Assembly: GCA_016743925.1 (NCBI GenBank)
Contig: JADGFH010000053.1
Span: forward strand, 1 to 15,055
Direction: 5' to 3'
Source: Labilibaculum sp.
GTDB lineage: Bacteria; Bacteroidota; Bacteroidia; Bacteroidales; Marinifilaceae
Length of the DNA: 15,055 nt
Positions 6,655-14,908 of this stretch are shown here, in pieces. The notes beneath the pieces were generated by a model. It had not been told where the DNA came from and did not search any database. It saw only the letters and a list, made by a program, of their open reading frames with translations. The stretch's first letter is position 1. Every line of letters begins with the position of its first letter. Position numbers and translations under genes: made by a program.

Positions 6655-7986
6655 GTGTTAAAAACATTCTCAATAGGAGGTATTCATCCTGCCGAAAATA
6701 AACTATCGGCAGACAGCGCAATCCAGGTATTGCCAATACCCCAAATGGTTAGTATTCCAATCGCACAACATATTGGCGCTCCTGCGACTCCAATCGTTAA
6801 GAAAAACGATGAAGTTAAAGTAGGGCAGCTAATTGCAAAATCTTCTGGTTTTGTATCTGCAAACATTCACTCTTCTGTTTCAGGAACAGTATTTAAGCTG
6901 GATGACATTATGGATGCAAGCGGCTTTCGCAAAACATCTGTGATCATTAAAGTAGATGGTGATGAATGGCTAGAAGATATTGATCGTAGTGCAGATTTAG
7001 TGAAAGAAATAAGCCTAAGCAAAGAAGAAATTGTTAAAAAAATTGCCGAAGCCGGTATCGTTGGTTTAGGTGGTGCAACCTTCCCTGCTCATGTTAAACT
7101 TTCAGTTCCTCCGGGAAAAACTGCCGAAGTTTTGATCATTAATGCAGTGGAATGTGAACCTTACTTAACTTCTGACCACAGAGTTATGCTCGAAAAAGGT
7201 GATGAAGTTTTAGTTGGAACGCAAATTCTAATGAAAGCATTAGCTGTTGATAAGGCAATAATTGGTATTGAAAATAACAAAGCAGATGCTATTGCACATC
7301 TAACTAGCTTAGCTTCAAAATATGAAGGTATTGAAATCTGCCCATTAAAAACTCAATACCCTCAAGGTGGTGAAAAACAATTGATTTCAGCAACTATAAA
7401 ACGTGAGATTCCATCTGGAGCTCTTCCAATTGAAGTTGGTGCTGTAGTACAAAATGTTGGAACTGCTCTTGCTGTATACGAAGCCGTTCAAAAAAACAAA
7501 CCTCTTTTCGAACGTGTAGCTACTATTACTGGTAAGTCTTTACAAAACCCTTCTAACTGGTTATTCCGCGTTGGAACTCCTGTTAAAGATTTGATCGATG
7601 CTGCTGGTGGTTTACCTGAAGACACAGGTAAAATTGTAGGTGGTGGTCCAATGATGGGTAAAGCATTAACAACTGTTGATGTTCCTTTAACAAAAGGAAA
7701 CTCTGGATTGTTATTGTTGCCTCGAGAAGAAGCTGCTCGTAAAGCATCTAAACCATGTATTCGTTGTGGAAAATGTGTTTCGGTTTGCCCAATGGGATTG
7801 GAGCCATTTCTATTGATGGTTTTGGCCGACAAAAAAGAATACGATCGACTAGAAAGTGATGCTGTAATGGATTGTATCGAATGTGGTTCTTGTAGTTTCA
7901 CATGTCCTGCTAGCCGTCCTTTATTGGATTATATCCGATTAGGAAAAGGTAAAGTTGGACAGATCATGAGATCTCGCAAAGGATAA
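6655..7986 (+). CDS. rnfC: Rnf complex subunit RnfC, NADH/FMN-binding subunit
   Basis: RnfC is the peripheral cytoplasmic subunit where NAD+ is reduced (or NADH oxidised). It resembles the NuoF and NqrA folds. At 443 residues it is the compact form, without the long Ala/Lys-rich tail of proteobacterial RnfC. The N-terminus (FSIGGIHPAENK) and the biotinyl-like segment around 50-80 are typical. The glycine-rich nucleotide/FMN loop GIVGLGGATFPAHVKLS is at 134-150, NAVECEP at 163-169 and GGEKQLI at 238-244. Two [4Fe-4S] motifs lie near the C-terminus: C368/C371/C374/C378 and C407/C410/C413/C417. The start is GTG, supported by the AGGAGG just upstream; no ATG precedes the conserved N-terminus in frame. 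It sits between rnfB and rnfD, 44 nt before the latter. Confidence 0.96.
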   Translation: MLKTFSIGGIHPAENKLSADSAIQVLPIPQMVSIPIAQHIGAPATPIVKKNDEVKVGQLIAKSSGFVSANIHSSVSGTVFKLDDIMDASGFRKTSVIIKVDGDEWLEDIDRSADLVKEISLSKEEIVKKIAEAGIVGLGGATFPAHVKLSVPPGKTAEVLIINAVECEPYLTSDHRVMLEKGDEVLVGTQILMKALAVDKAIIGIENNKADAIAHLTSLASKYEGIEICPLKTQYPQGGEKQLISATIKREIPSGALPIEVGAVVQNVGTALAVYEAVQKNKPLFERVATITGKSLQNPSNWLFRVGTPVKDLIDAAGGLPEDTGKIVGGGPMMGKALTTVDVPLTKGNSGLLLLPREEAARKASKPCIRCGKCVSVCPMGLEPFLLMVLADKKEYDRLESDAVMDCIECGSCSFTCPASRPLLDYIRLGKGKVGQIMRSRKG

Positions 7987-8030
7987 TTAATTACTATTAA
8001 TGATTTTAAAAATCTAAATACAAATAATAT

Positions 8031-9026
8031 ATGAACTCCAAAGTATTAGTCGCCCCTTCTCCACACGTTCATAGTGGAGATTCCATACAGAAGAACATGT
8101 ATGGAGTGGTATTTGCGATGCTTCCGGCGCTTATTTTTTCGTTCGTTTACTTTGGTATGGGAGCAATTATTGTTACCCTAACCGCCGTAGCATCTTGTTA
8201 TTTATTCGAATTTCTAATCACGAAATACCTTCTTAAAAGGGTTCCAACATTAAACGATGGTTCTGCTTTAATTACAGGTATTCTTTTGGCCTTTAACGTG
8301 CCTTCTAACTTACCAATCTGGATTATTTTAATTGGAGCCTTAGTTGCAATTGGTATCGGTAAATTGACTTTCGGTGGATTAGGAAACAATGTATTCAATC
8401 CAGCCTTAGTTGGTCGTGTATTCCTTTTGATTTCCTTTCCAGTTCAAATGACAAGTTGGCCAAAACCTCTTGGTTTTGACACTACTTATTTTGATGCAGT
8501 AACTGGACCAACTCCTTTAGCTCTTATCAAAGAAGGATTAAAAAAAGGTGACTCCTTATCTCAGTTAATGCCAGAGATTCCTAGCAATATGGATTTACTT
8601 ATGGGAAACATGGGTGGATCTATGGGCGAAGTAGCAGGTGTTGCTTTACTACTTGGATTGCTTTATTTGCTATTCAAAAAAATCATTAGCTGGCATATTC
8701 CTGTAACTGTACTTGGTACTGTTGCTGTTTTTAGCGGTATTCTTCATACAGCTAATCCTGAAGCTTATGCTGGTCCGTTATTTCACATTTTAACAGGAGG
8801 TTTATTACTAGGTGCTATTTTTATGGCAACCGATTACGTTACTTCTCCAATGTCGAATAAAGGAATGATTATTTACGGTATTGGTATTGGTTTACTAACC
8901 GTTGTAATTCGTGTATTTGGAGCTTATCCAGAAGGTGTTTCTTTTGCTATTCTTATTATGAATGCATTTGTTCCACTGATTAATGTGTATGTTAAACCTA
9001 AACGTTTCGGCGAAAAAAGGAAATAA
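8031..9026 (+). CDS. rnfD: Rnf complex subunit RnfD, flavinylated membrane subunit
   Basis: RnfD is an integral membrane subunit related to NqrB that carries a covalently bound FMN and is central to ion translocation. The 331-residue protein begins with the family motif SPHVHSGDSIQKNMYGV and has about nine to ten hydrophobic helices. Other conserved parts are LNDGSALITGILLAFNVP (74-91) and GNNVFNPALVGR (118-129). The ApbE-type flavinylation motif D-x-x-(S/T)-G-A-T appears as D155-A-V-T-G-P-T161, with T161 the predicted FMN-phosphothreonine and proline in place of the usual alanine. A flavin transferase (ApbE) must be supplied from elsewhere. The 44-nt gap before this gene is the largest within the operon, holds no clear Shine-Dalgarno, and is AT-rich. 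The next gene, rnfG, starts 2 nt after the stop. Confidence 0.95.
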   Translation: MNSKVLVAPSPHVHSGDSIQKNMYGVVFAMLPALIFSFVYFGMGAIIVTLTAVASCYLFEFLITKYLLKRVPTLNDGSALITGILLAFNVPSNLPIWIILIGALVAIGIGKLTFGGLGNNVFNPALVGRVFLLISFPVQMTSWPKPLGFDTTYFDAVTGPTPLALIKEGLKKGDSLSQLMPEIPSNMDLLMGNMGGSMGEVAGVALLLGLLYLLFKKIISWHIPVTVLGTVAVFSGILHTANPEAYAGPLFHILTGGLLLGAIFMATDYVTSPMSNKGMIIYGIGIGLLTVVIRVFGAYPEGVSFAILIMNAFVPLINVYVKPKRFGEKRK

Positions 9027-9028
9027 TC

Positions 9029-9637
9029 ATGGCTGGGAAAAAAGAATCTACATTTATAAATATGGTTCTGGTGTTATTTATTGTAACACTTGTAGCCTCG
9101 GCTGCTTTAGGTGGACTGTACGAGTTAACCAAAGAACCGATTGCCGCAGCGAAGTTGGCAAAGAAAATAAAAGCAATAAAACAGGTCGTTCCTGACTTTG
9201 ATAACAATCCTAGTGATGATGTTTATAAAGTTGGAATGAACGAAAAGGACACACTAGAATTTTATCCTGCTAAAAAGGATGGAAAATTAGTTGGTACTGC
9301 TGTTAAAACGTTTACTACAAACGGATTTTCAGGATACATTTGGATCATGGTTGGTTTTAAACCTGATGGTAGCATTAACAACTACTCAGTTTTAGAACAC
9401 AAAGAAACGCCAGGCTTAGGAACTAAAATGGCAGACTGGTTCAAAGATCCGGCAAAAGAAAAAGCAAGTATTCTTGGGAAAAATCCAGCAACATCACCAT
9501 TCGTGGTTAGCAAGGATAATCCTAAAGGAATCGATGCCATTACAGCTGCAACAATTAGCTCTAGAGCTTTTCTAGAAGCCGTTCAAACAGCTTATAATGA
9601 ATATGCTAAAAATCAAAAAGAGGGAGGAAACAAGTAA
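9029..9637 (+). CDS. rnfG: Rnf complex subunit RnfG, periplasmic FMN subunit
   Basis: RnfG, related to NqrC, has one N-terminal transmembrane helix (about 10-30) and a periplasm-facing FMN-binding domain with covalently attached FMN. The 202-residue protein shows HKETPGLGTKM (124-134), a hallmark of the FMN-bind domain. The flavinylation motif is D169-A-I-T-A-A-T175, followed by ISSRAF; T175 is the predicted FMN site. The motif normally reads DAITGAT, so Ala here replaces Gly, a mild change. The ATG lies 2 nt after the rnfD stop and is preceded by AAAGGAAA. The stop codon overlaps the rnfE start by one nucleotide (TAATG), suggesting translational coupling. Its placement between rnfD and rnfE is the standard order. 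Confidence 0.95.
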   Translation: MAGKKESTFINMVLVLFIVTLVASAALGGLYELTKEPIAAAKLAKKIKAIKQVVPDFDNNPSDDVYKVGMNEKDTLEFYPAKKDGKLVGTAVKTFTTNGFSGYIWIMVGFKPDGSINNYSVLEHKETPGLGTKMADWFKDPAKEKASILGKNPATSPFVVSKDNPKGIDAITAATISSRAFLEAVQTAYNEYAKNQKEGGNK

Positions 9638-10221
9638 TGACAAATCGCGAAATTTTCACTAGAGGTTTCTTTAAAGAAAATGCAGTATTTACCCTTCTTT
9701 TGGGTATGTGTCCAACACTTGGTGTAACATCTTCTGCAATTAATGGATTGGGAATGGGATTAGCTACAACATTTGTACTAATCATGTCTAACTTGTTTGT
9801 TTCAATGTTTAGTTCATTTATTCCTGATAAAGTTAAAATTCCAGCTTTTATTGTAATTATTGCTTCGTTTGTAACAATGGTTGACTTGGTAATGGCAGGA
9901 TACGTTCCAGCATTACATGAGCAATTAGGCGTATTTATTCCTTTGATTGTTGTAAACTGTGTTGTTTTAGGTCGTGCAGAAGCTTTTGCATCTAAAAACA
10001 AGATCGTACCATCTATTATTGATGGAGTTAGTATGGGATTAGGTTTCTCTATGGCATTAACCATGTTAGGAGCCGTTCGTGAATTCTTTGGATCAGGTAA
10101 AATGTTTAACATTACATTGTTCAACGAAACTTACGGTATGTTAGTTTTCGTTTTAGCTCCAGGTGCATTTATTGCGTTGGGATACTTGATTGCATTTATT
10201 AACCACCTAAGAAAAGCATAA
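9637..10221 (+). CDS. rnfE: Rnf complex subunit RnfE, membrane Fe-S subunit
   Basis: RnfE is a six-helix membrane protein, homologous to NqrD. It pairs with RnfA in inverted topology, and the two share a [2Fe-2S] cluster held within the membrane by two cysteines from each subunit, as seen in Nqr and Rnf structures. In this 194-residue protein the ligands are C25 in LGMCPTLGV and C108 in VNCVVLGRAEA. The N-terminus TNREIFTRGFFKENAVF is typical for RnfE. The start overlaps the rnfG stop by one base and is preceded at 9 nt by GGAGG (9623-9627). The protein ends 11 nt before rnfA. The RnfE rather than RnfA assignment rests on the N-terminal extension and on the VLGRAEAFA motif. Confidence 0.95.
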   Translation: MTNREIFTRGFFKENAVFTLLLGMCPTLGVTSSAINGLGMGLATTFVLIMSNLFVSMFSSFIPDKVKIPAFIVIIASFVTMVDLVMAGYVPALHEQLGVFIPLIVVNCVVLGRAEAFASKNKIVPSIIDGVSMGLGFSMALTMLGAVREFFGSGKMFNITLFNETYGMLVFVLAPGAFIALGYLIAFINHLRKA

Positions 10222-10232
10222 GGAGAGAAATC

Positions 10233-10805
10233 ATGGAATTTATTGTAATTATAATATCAGCAATATTTGTAAACAATGTAGTTTTGATGCAATTCCTTGG
10301 AATATGTCCATTCCTAGGAGTATCCAAAAAAGTATCAACTGCAGTTGGTATGACTGGAGCCGTTACATTCGTAATGATTCTAGCGACCATCGTAACTTAT
10401 TTAATACAGCATTACATTCTGAATCCATATGGAATTGGATTTATGCAAACCATCTCATTTATTTTAGTAATTGCATCTCTTGTTCAATTAGTAGAGATTA
10501 TTTTGAAAAAAGTGAGTCCTGCCTTGTATCAGGCATTGGGAGTATTTCTTCCATTGATTACTACCAACTGTGCCATTCTTGGTGTGGCAATCATGACAAT
10601 CCAAAAAGATTACAACTTACTTGAAGCAGTTGTATTCTCTGGAGCTTCCGCTATTGGTTTTGGTTTAGCTCTTGTCTTATTTGCAGGTTTACGCGAGCAT
10701 TTAGATTTAGTTGAACTTCCAAAAGGAATGAAAGGTACTCCAGCTGCACTTATCGTAGCAGGATTATTAGCAATGGCCTTTATGGGATTCTCTGGAATTG
10801 TATAA
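10233..10805 (+). CDS. rnfA: Rnf complex subunit RnfA, membrane Fe-S subunit
   Basis: RnfA is the NqrE-like partner of RnfE: a six-helix membrane protein of 190 residues contributing C25 (in FLGICPFLGVS) and C113 (in TNCAILGVA) to the shared half-membrane [2Fe-2S] cluster. The conserved N-terminal MEFIVIIISAIFVNNVVLMQ is characteristic of RnfA. AGGAGA (10221-10226), overlapping the rnfE stop codon, lies 6 nt before the ATG and supports this start. It is the last gene of the operon, with a strong terminator 25 nt after the stop. Gene order B-C-D-G-E-A differs from the enterobacterial A-B-C-D-G-E order and from clostridial C-D-G-E-A-B, and fits what I recall for Bacteroidota. Confidence 0.95.
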   Translation: MEFIVIIISAIFVNNVVLMQFLGICPFLGVSKKVSTAVGMTGAVTFVMILATIVTYLIQHYILNPYGIGFMQTISFILVIASLVQLVEIILKKVSPALYQALGVFLPLITTNCAILGVAIMTIQKDYNLLEAVVFSGASAIGFGLALVLFAGLREHLDLVELPKGMKGTPAALIVAGLLAMAFMGFSGIV

Positions 10806-10829
10806 TAAAAAAACAATTTAATATATTGC

Positions 10830-10859
10830 AAAGGCAGCTCAATTTGGGCTGTCTTTTTT
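10830..10859 (+). terminator. Intrinsic terminator of the rseC-rnf operon
   Basis: AAAGGCAGCTC (10830-10840) pairs with GGGCTGTCTTT (10846-10856) around the loop AATTT, with two G-T wobbles, followed by T residues to 10859. It starts 25 nt after the rnfA stop and separates the operon from the downstream kinase gene. Confidence 0.9.
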
Positions 10860-10911
10860 ATTGCTTTTTCTTAACTGTACATAGCCAATTATAAGCCCTT
10901 TATCAAAATTC

Positions 10912-10942
10912 TTGTGTAAATCCACAATAATAATTAACTTAG
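10912..10942 (+). promoter_or_regulatory. Candidate promoter of the hybrid histidine kinase
   Basis: TTG (10912-10914) is followed after 20 nt by TAACTTAG (10935-10942), one mismatch from the Bacteroidota -7 consensus TAnnTTTG. The predicted start near 10947 would give a leader of about 60 nt. Confidence 0.45.
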
Positions 10943-11009
10943 GAACAAATGCAAGTAAAATGAATGCATTCAACCACGATGTTACACACTTAAAACCTGT
11001 TAAGATTTC

Positions 11010-13835
11010 ATGTTGAATAAAATGAAATTCCGCACGCGAGTGCTTTCCGGTTTCGGCTTAATTCTACTGTTTACGGTATCATTTGTTGTCCTCTCTATTT
11101 TCCAAGTAAAAAACCTTCGTAACGAATCCGAATTCATTTATACTCACACTTATACAGTTAGTAATAGCGTACGAGATATCAACACACATATCCAAACCAT
11201 GGAAAGTTCCATGAAGGATATTCTATTGGCTAAAACTCAAAAAGAGTTCGATCAAGCTATCGATACAATCAATTTTTATCACTTAAAAGTAATGACCAAG
11301 TTCGATACTGTTTTTAATCGATTCCTTGGCGATAAACGTGACGTTGGAATTGCATATCATACATTTATTGAGTGGGAAGAGCTTAGAAATGAAATTATTG
11401 ATTTAAAAGTAAGCGGCAAGGAACTCAGTGCTAAAAAAATGGTTGATGGCGTAGCTGCTGTTCATCTCAATAAACTAAAGGAAAAAACCAAAGTAATGAC
11501 GGATTTTGCCGAAAACAAGGCAAATCTGATCTATAAAGAAGCTACTGAAACACACACGTATACATTATATCTTTTCATTGCTATTTCCATTTTAATTGTT
11601 CTTGCTAGTATTTTTATTACTTACGTGATATCAGAAAGTATAGCTCGTCCAATTAAAAAATTCATATTAAAAGCACAGGCAATTTATCAAGGCAATGGTT
11701 CGATCCGACGAATTAGTGAAGAACAGCTTTTGGATCACTCCATGACTGAACTAACACAAACTTATACAAAGCTTCAAACTGAAATAAAAGAAAGAGAAAA
11801 AGGAGAAGATACAATTAGAACTCAGTATCAAGAAATTCATGATTATTCGGAAAAGCTAAGGTTATTTAATGAAAAATTAGAGGAAAGAGTTAAGAAAAGA
11901 ACTACAGCTCTTGCCGAAAGTGAAGAAAAATATCGTAACCTAATAAATGGTAGTACCGATATTATTTTGGTAAATGAATATATGGGAGATGGAACTTCGA
12001 AATTGATTGAAGCAAATGATACCGCATGTGTTCTTTTGGGCTATACACGTGAAGAATTATTCAATCTTTCTTTAACTAACTTTATAGAAGATCTACCTAA
12101 AGATCATATTGTTGATTCTATAAAAAGGTTGACAAGAGAAAAGCAATTTACCCATGAACAAGTATTTGTTTCCAAGTATGGTAAAAAAACACCAATGGAA
12201 ACAGTAAGTCAGTTAGTCACTCTTCATGGTAAGCATGTAATCTTATCTACATCCAGAGATATTACAGAGCGTAAACATGCACAACAAGCCATTGTAAAAA
12301 GCGAACGACGCTTAAAGAAAATGATTCATCAGTCTCCCCTACCAATAGTTATTACTGATGAAAAACAAAATATTGAATATTTCAATGATAAATTTATTGA
12401 ACTATTTGGATATACAATGGAAGATGTTAAAACTTCCGATGACTGGTACAAATCTTGTTTCCCGGGTAAAGAATACCGAGAAGAGGTAATGACAAAATGG
12501 AAGCATGCTATAGCTGAAGCCAAAAAGAATCACACTGATATTGAAAAACAAGAATTCCATATGACGATAAAAAATGGGAGCATTCGTCATTGTGAATTTT
12601 TCATGGTTCCTTTTGACACCTCATCCATGATCATCATTAATGATATATCCGATATTATTTCGACACAGGGTGAATTGGTGAACGCAAAGAATAAAGCCGA
12701 AGAAAGTGATCGATTAAAATCAGCATTTTTGGCAAACATGTCGCACGAAATTAGAACACCAATGAATGGTATTATTGGTTTTGCTGACATGCTACGCAGA
12801 CCAGGAAAAACACCAGAACAACACGAAACCTATATTGATATCATTTACAAGAGTTCAAATCAACTTCTTAAAATTATAAATGATATTCTCGACATCTCAA
12901 AATTAGATGCTGGCCAAACTTTCATCAAAGAATCGGAATGCTCTTTGAATGTAATTTTAGAAGATTTACACGATCAATATTCGAAAGATAATAGTACAGA
13001 TGATGAAATTGAATTCACTCTTACAAAATCACTTTCCGACGAAGAAGCATATGTGATTACAGAAGATCGAAAATTGCGTCAGGTGATTTCCAATTTACTA
13101 AGCAACGCTTTCAAGTTTACATCTTCGGGTTACATCGATTTTGGCTATTGTTTATTAGATGAAAATTTCTTAGAATTTTTCGTTAAAGACACTGGAATAG
13201 GAATTCCAAAAGAAAAACAGGAGATTATTTTTGAACGATTCCGTCAAGTTGAGGAAACTTTTACCCGAAAGTATGGAGGAACTGGCCTTGGATTAGCAAT
13301 TTCTAAAGGTTTTGTAGAATTAATGGGCGGACAAATAAGAATGGAAACTGTAGAAGACAAAGGTACTACTTTCTATTTTACAGTACCCTACAATCCTGTA
13401 GAAGCTCAAAATGTAAGCATTATAAAGCCTAGAAAAAATGGTTATAAATGGGATGACAAACTCATTCTTGTTGTTGAAGATGATGAAACCAACTTCAAAT
13501 ACATAGAAGCAGCTCTAAAACCAACTAAAGTAAAAATATTACACACGATATCTGGAAATAAAGCCATTGAATTAAGCCTTAGAAACCCAACTATTAATTT
13601 GGTATTAATGGATCTAAGATTACCCGACATTAATGGCTTAGAAGCGACACAATCCATCAAAAAAATGAGAGATAATCTCCCAATTATTGCACAAACTGCT
13701 AATGCTTTTAGAGAGGATCGCAACAGAAGTATAGAAGCTGGCTGCGATGATTTTATAGCGAAGCCATTTGATGAATCAAAATTGCTAGCGACAATTAACA
13801 AATACCTCAAAAAAGATAAAAAGACAATCGTTTAA
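11010..13835 (+). CDS. Membrane hybrid sensor histidine kinase (4HB-HAMP-PAS-PAS-HisKA-HATPase-REC)
   Basis: This 941-residue sensor kinase autophosphorylates and passes the phosphate to its own receiver domain. Order: TM1 (about 12-31); a helical periplasmic domain of the four-helix-bundle type (32-184); TM2 (185-207); HAMP (208-262, with P214); a coiled coil (262-303); PAS 1 (304-422, ending in the PAC-like SRDITERKHA); PAS 2 (430-548); HisKA with phosphoacceptor H579 in NMSHEIRTPMNG; HATPase with N699 (N box), DTGIG at 727-731 and GTGLGL at 757-762; then a C-terminal receiver with D824/D825, phosphoacceptor D868, T896 and K918. All catalytic residues are present. No DNA-binding output domain or adjacent response regulator is present, so the onward target (an Hpt protein or direct partner) is unknown. 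The ligand is unknown. The first ATG is chosen; M5 (11022) is a possible alternative. Confidence 0.95.
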   Translation: MLNKMKFRTRVLSGFGLILLFTVSFVVLSIFQVKNLRNESEFIYTHTYTVSNSVRDINTHIQTMESSMKDILLAKTQKEFDQAIDTINFYHLKVMTKFDTVFNRFLGDKRDVGIAYHTFIEWEELRNEIIDLKVSGKELSAKKMVDGVAAVHLNKLKEKTKVMTDFAENKANLIYKEATETHTYTLYLFIAISILIVLASIFITYVISESIARPIKKFILKAQAIYQGNGSIRRISEEQLLDHSMTELTQTYTKLQTEIKEREKGEDTIRTQYQEIHDYSEKLRLFNEKLEERVKKRTTALAESEEKYRNLINGSTDIILVNEYMGDGTSKLIEANDTACVLLGYTREELFNLSLTNFIEDLPKDHIVDSIKRLTREKQFTHEQVFVSKYGKKTPMETVSQLVTLHGKHVILSTSRDITERKHAQQAIVKSERRLKKMIHQSPLPIVITDEKQNIEYFNDKFIELFGYTMEDVKTSDDWYKSCFPGKEYREEVMTKWKHAIAEAKKNHTDIEKQEFHMTIKNGSIRHCEFFMVPFDTSSMIIINDISDIISTQGELVNAKNKAEESDRLKSAFLANMSHEIRTPMNGIIGFADMLRRPGKTPEQHETYIDIIYKSSNQLLKIINDILDISKLDAGQTFIKESECSLNVILEDLHDQYSKDNSTDDEIEFTLTKSLSDEEAYVITEDRKLRQVISNLLSNAFKFTSSGYIDFGYCLLDENFLEFFVKDTGIGIPKEKQEIIFERFRQVEETFTRKYGGTGLGLAISKGFVELMGGQIRMETVEDKGTTFYFTVPYNPVEAQNVSIIKPRKNGYKWDDKLILVVEDDETNFKYIEAALKPTKVKILHTISGNKAIELSLRNPTINLVLMDLRLPDINGLEATQSIKKMRDNLPIIAQTANAFREDRNRSIEAGCDDFIAKPFDESKLLATINKYLKKDKKTIV

Positions 13836-14908
13836 TTCAATTTATAAGAGTACAATTTGGTAGTAATTTCCTTTCCTGTAAGTAATACTTCACCAAGATA
13901 TTTGTAATTAATTCCTTGAAGATTTTCTCCCTTAAATTGATTGAATAAATTTCCGGAAACAAGTAATCGAGATTGATAAGAATTGCAAAGTCCTTGAATT
14001 CGGGAAGCTGTATTAATCGCATCACCATGATAAGCAATCTCGGATTTTAGTTCCCCAACTTGTGCTACCATAACTTTACCAGAATGCACACCCGCCTTAA
14101 AAACTGGAACCATACCATAGCTTTTCTGATAATATTCTTTTTTCTTTTCTAACACTTCCATGAAATCATAGAAAACTTGTAAGCACTTAGTTTCCTCAAG
14201 ACCATTCTTCATCTTCCAAGTTAGTACAATCTCATCACCAACATATTGGTATATTTCTGCTTTATTTTTTGTTACCGCACTTGAAATATCTTTAAAACAA
14301 TCCTGAATCAATCTACTATATTTAAAATGACCTAATTTTTCGGCATAATAGGTAGATGACTTCAAATCCATAAAAAGAAAAATTCGCTCCTCTTCTTTAG
14401 GCTTGTAATATCTCCCCAAAAGAAATTTTAGCAGTATTCCTTTTCCAAACTTTCGATCTACATCATAAAAAATTTCGATAAGTGATCCAATAATAAAGAA
14501 ATAGACCAGAATAGAATAAAATAACTGAGAATTATAAAGTTCATATAAACCAGTATAAGTAACTGGCATATCATCTAGAATAAATACATCTGCCAAATGA
14601 AACCTAACGTACATTAGCAAATACGCGCTACAAATATTGGCAAACAATGAAATAACTACAGCAAGAAAGTAAGTTGGTATTTGCGACCTAATATACTGTA
14701 CAAACTTATAAATCAAACCCCAAATAACACCTGAAATAATTCCAGACAACAGAATATTCTGAAAGGTATTGGCCTGAAAAATAGAAATCATACTATTCTC
14801 TTCAACTTGAAAAACAACAAGAAAAAAGAAGGCTACAATCCATGTTAGCGTAATGGTAGCAAAGTAGGCTCCTGTAGATTTTATGCTATTTTTCATACGC
14901 TTAACCAT
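13832..14908 (-). CDS. Membrane-anchored class III nucleotide cyclase
   Basis: The 358-residue protein has four predicted membrane helices (about 14-34, 50-72, 79-101 and 127-147) followed by a class III cyclase catalytic domain (about 173-355), placed in the cytoplasm. The metal-binding aspartates are D181 (FLFMDLKSST) and D225 (YVGDEIVLTW). The transition-state residues N299 and R303 sit in GDAINTASRI. The base-specifying positions appear to be Q221 and A292, not the canonical Lys and Asp/Thr, so ATP versus GTP as substrate cannot be called from sequence. The gene converges on the kinase, sharing the TTAA 13832-13835 at the stop codons. Its start overlaps the end of the upstream gene by 8 nt. 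M5 (14894-14896), just beyond the upstream stop, is an alternative start. An adenylate cyclase role is the family default but is not proven here. Confidence 0.88.
   Translation of the reverse strand: MVKRMKNSIKSTGAYFATITLTWIVAFFFLVVFQVEENSMISIFQANTFQNILLSGIISGVIWGLIYKFVQYIRSQIPTYFLAVVISLFANICSAYLLMYVRFHLADVFILDDMPVTYTGLYELYNSQLFYSILVYFFIIGSLIEIFYDVDRKFGKGILLKFLLGRYYKPKEEERIFLFMDLKSSTYYAEKLGHFKYSRLIQDCFKDISSAVTKNKAEIYQYVGDEIVLTWKMKNGLEETKCLQVFYDFMEVLEKKKEYYQKSYGMVPVFKAGVHSGKVMVAQVGELKSEIAYHGDAINTASRIQGLCNSYQSRLLVSGNLFNQFKGENLQGINYKYLGEVLLTGKEITTKLYSYKLN

Noticed and set aside
7987..8030. Possible internal promoter or attenuator between rnfC and rnfD
   Set aside because: The 44-nt gap contains only short AT palindromes and no TAnnTTTG match or stable stem.
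9606..10124. 172-codon minus-strand frame opposite rnfE
   Set aside because: It lies almost wholly antisense to the well-conserved rnfE and its product shows no recognisable domain; it reflects codon bias of the real gene.
13442..13810. 122-codon minus-strand frame opposite the kinase receiver domain
   Set aside because: Opposite a conserved receiver domain with all its catalytic residues, so it is a shadow.
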